DNA of 64,000 nt from Paenibacillus algorifonticola (GTDB lineage Bacteria; Bacillota; Bacilli; Paenibacillales; Paenibacillaceae). Positions 62,562 to 64,000 of the stretch are shown here, piece by piece. The position numbers and the translations under genes are program-made. Position 1 is the first letter of the stretch. Every line of letters begins with the position of its first letter. Location of the stretch: positions 1 to 64,000 of the forward strand of contig NZ_LAQO01000039.1 of assembly GCF_000971975.1 (NCBI RefSeq), written 5' to 3'. Below the pieces are notes generated by a model, which did no database searches, had not been told where the DNA came from, and was given only the letters and a program-made list of their open reading frames with translations.

Positions 62562-63523
62562 TGAGCACAAAGCATAAAGTTCTAGTGACAGCGACGAACT
62601 ATTCGCTGCTATGCGCCGATGCGAAACGAATGCTTGAGGAGGCAGGCTGCGAAATTATCGAGAACCAGCTTGGCCGTCCCCATACGTTTGAGGAGCTGGC
62701 TCCGCTTGTTGCGGATATCGACGGGGTCGTTGCCGGCGTAGATACATGGGATGAAGCGATTTTCAAGCTGGCGCCAAAGCTGAAGGGCATTGCCCGCTTC
62801 GGCGTTGGCGTCGACAATATTGATCTGGCGAAAGCGCAGGAATACGGCATCAAGGTGGCGAATGTGCCGGGCGGCAACGCCAATGCGGTAGCGGAGCTGA
62901 CGATTGGCCTGATTTTGTCGATGCTGCGCAACATCCCGACGCTTGAGCGTTCGGCTAGACGCGGCTATTGGGACCGCACCGTCGGCATGGAGCTGGCGGA
63001 TCGCACAATCGGGCTGCTTGGATTCGGCAACATTGCCCAGATGGTGGCGAAAAAGCTGCAAGGCTTCGATGTCCAGATCATCGCTTATGATAAATATCCA
63101 AATGAAGAGAAGGCGAAGGCGCTCGGGGTCAAGCTTGTCTCCTCAGATGAAGTGCTTGCTCAGAGCGACGTCGTCAGCATGCATCTGCCAAGCTTGAAGG
63201 AAACCCACCATATGATGAGCGACGAGCAATTTAACCGGATGAAGCAGGCAGCCTATTTCGTCAATACGGCGCGGGGCGCGCTCGTGGATGAGCGAGCGTT
63301 GTACAAGGCATTGAAACAGGGCCGCATCGCCGGAGCGGCTATCGATGTGTACGAGCAGGAGCCGGTAGCGGCGGATAATAAGCTTTTTGAGCTGGAGAAG
63401 CTGATTGCAACGCCCCATACCGCAGCGGAAACGACAGAGACGTATTACCGGGTTGGCCTGGATACGGCGCAAGCGCTGCTGGATATTTTTGCAGGCAAGG
63501 ACCCTATTCATTTGCTTCGTTAA
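62561..63523 (+). CDS. D-2-hydroxyacid dehydrogenase (phosphoglycerate dehydrogenase-like)
   Basis: 320 residues. NAD-binding IGLLGFGNIAQMVAKKL; the catalytic Arg in NTARGALVDE, Glu in DVYEQEPV and His in TPHTAAET follow the D-2-hydroxyacid dehydrogenase pattern. Translationally coupled to the permease. In this operon it probably oxidises or reduces a sugar-derived hydroxy acid rather than serving serine synthesis. Confidence 0.88.
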   Translation: MSTKHKVLVTATNYSLLCADAKRMLEEAGCEIIENQLGRPHTFEELAPLVADIDGVVAGVDTWDEAIFKLAPKLKGIARFGVGVDNIDLAKAQEYGIKVANVPGGNANAVAELTIGLILSMLRNIPTLERSARRGYWDRTVGMELADRTIGLLGFGNIAQMVAKKLQGFDVQIIAYDKYPNEEKAKALGVKLVSSDEVLAQSDVVSMHLPSLKETHHMMSDEQFNRMKQAAYFVNTARGALVDERALYKALKQGRIAGAAIDVYEQEPVAADNKLFELEKLIATPHTAAETTETYYRVGLDTAQALLDIFAGKDPIHLLR

Positions 63524-63568
63524 CTTGCAGCCTCACATAAATCATAAATAGAAAGAAGGATTGTCAGG

Positions 63569-64000
63569 ATGAAACGTTTATACGGTGTGACGACAGCGAT
63601 GGTGACGCCTTTCACTAAAGAAGGACATGTCGATTTGCCGAAGGTAGAAACGCTGACCGAATTTCTGATTTCCAAAGGCGTACACTGCCTGTTCCCGCTG
63701 GGGACGACCGGAGAAATGGTGCGGCTGTCGGTTGACGAGCGCAAAGCGGTTGCGGAAACGGTAGTGAAGACAGCGGCCGGAAGAGTTACCGTATTTATTC
63801 ATGCAGGTGCGGCAACGCAGGCTGATACGATTTTGCTAGCACAGCATGCCCATCAAATTGGGGCTGACGGTATTGGTGTAGTCACACCGTTTTTCCTTGG
63901 AGCAAACGATGCAGAGCTGGAGCAATATTATGTGGCGGTAGCGTCCAGTTTGCCAGCTGATTTCCCCGTCTATTTGTACAATATTCCGCAATGCGCGTCC
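63569..64000 (+). CDS. DapA-family (DHDPS/N-acetylneuraminate lyase) aldolase, cut by window end
   Basis: The first 144 residues from ATG 63569 (AAGGA upstream). LYGVTTAMVTPFTKEGHVDLPKVETLTEFLISKGVHCLFPLGTTGEMVRLSVDER is the family start with the GTTGE pyruvate-binding motif; IPQCAS ends at the edge shortly after the YNIP region. The Schiff-base Lys lies beyond the window. Likely cleaves or forms a keto sugar acid in the pathway of this operon. Confidence 0.88.
   Translation, partial: MKRLYGVTTAMVTPFTKEGHVDLPKVETLTEFLISKGVHCLFPLGTTGEMVRLSVDERKAVAETVVKTAAGRVTVFIHAGAATQADTILLAQHAHQIGADGIGVVTPFFLGANDAELEQYYVAVASSLPADFPVYLYNIPQCAS

Noticed and set aside
1..64000. tRNA, rRNA or CRISPR arrays
   Set aside because: No cloverleaf-like sequence, rRNA core motifs or regularly spaced short repeats were noticed by reading; a covariance-model scan would be decisive.

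Overview
The window looks like chromosome of a Paenibacillus-like low/medium-GC Firmicute. The basis is gene content rather than a marker gene: YesM/YesN-type two-component systems beside sugar ABC operons, CsoR/CopZ copper genes, a Rex-box NADH oxidase, cre and Fur boxes, SLH and HAAS remnants, AGGAGG-type ribosome binding sites and TTGACA-17-TATAAT promoters. No rRNA, tRNA, CRISPR array or recognisable transposase was seen.

1-11.6 kb is the accessory highlight. A VgrG-like spike gene (gp27/gp5-type core, short needle, hydrophobic pre-toxin segment, Pro/Lys linker) is cut by the left edge. Its core is followed by three 5'-truncated copies of itself in direct orientation. Copies 1-3 share near-identical sequence up to a linker ending KVEGTG, then switch to unrelated AT-rich C-terminal toxin domains, each followed by its own small immunity-type gene. 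Copy 2 carries a CdiA-CT-like nuclease domain. Copies 1 and 3 carry two diverged members of one toxin family with matching diverged immunity proteins. Copy 4 has lost its toxin. Each truncated copy begins just after a rho-independent terminator. This is the layout of a main polymorphic toxin gene with orphan toxin-immunity cassettes, as known for cdiA and rhs loci, here on a spike protein of a contractile injection system.

11.7-14.3 kb is a decayed locus: an MmyB-type regulator with a palindromic operator faces an operon in which an FMN reductase, an NmrA-like protein and an MFS permease are all broken and only a Dabb protein is intact. 14.5-23.7 kb holds regulator/transporter pairs (HxlR-MFS, TetR-MFS) with visible operators, a type-B carboxylesterase, a LysM-GMC oxidoreductase with a sugar isomerase-like partner, and a YitT protein. 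23.8-26.7 kb is a copper cluster (csoR, copZ, a His-rich lipoprotein) followed by an AraC regulator. 26.8-31.9 kb encodes allantoinase with an SsuABC/NrtABC-type transporter and a GntR regulator. 32.2-34.1 kb holds gene relics (SLH protein, PadR/HAAS pair) and a tandem pair of unknown 105-residue proteins. 34.3-40.5 kb has a CoA-disulfide reductase/NADH oxidase-type gene under three Rex-like boxes, an orphan NarL-type regulator, and two exported copper-type proteins (DUF4198, CopC-CopD).

40.8-45 kb: TetR with an alpha/beta hydrolase, and a chemoreceptor. 45-52.4 kb: a PatB-type C-S lyase with an amino-acid ABC transporter, and a divergent crotonase/CoA-transferase operon; both sets carry the same TAGATCGATCTA palindrome and flank a LacI-family gene. 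52.8-55.5 kb: a nitroreductase and an AraC regulator continuous in frame with a siderophore-binding lipoprotein, with a Fur box and a ribosome binding site inside the open frame. 55.7-64 kb: sensor kinase, response regulator, sugar ABC transporter, 2-hydroxyacid dehydrogenase and a DapA-family gene (cut by the right edge), with cre sites before both the two-component pair and the transporter.
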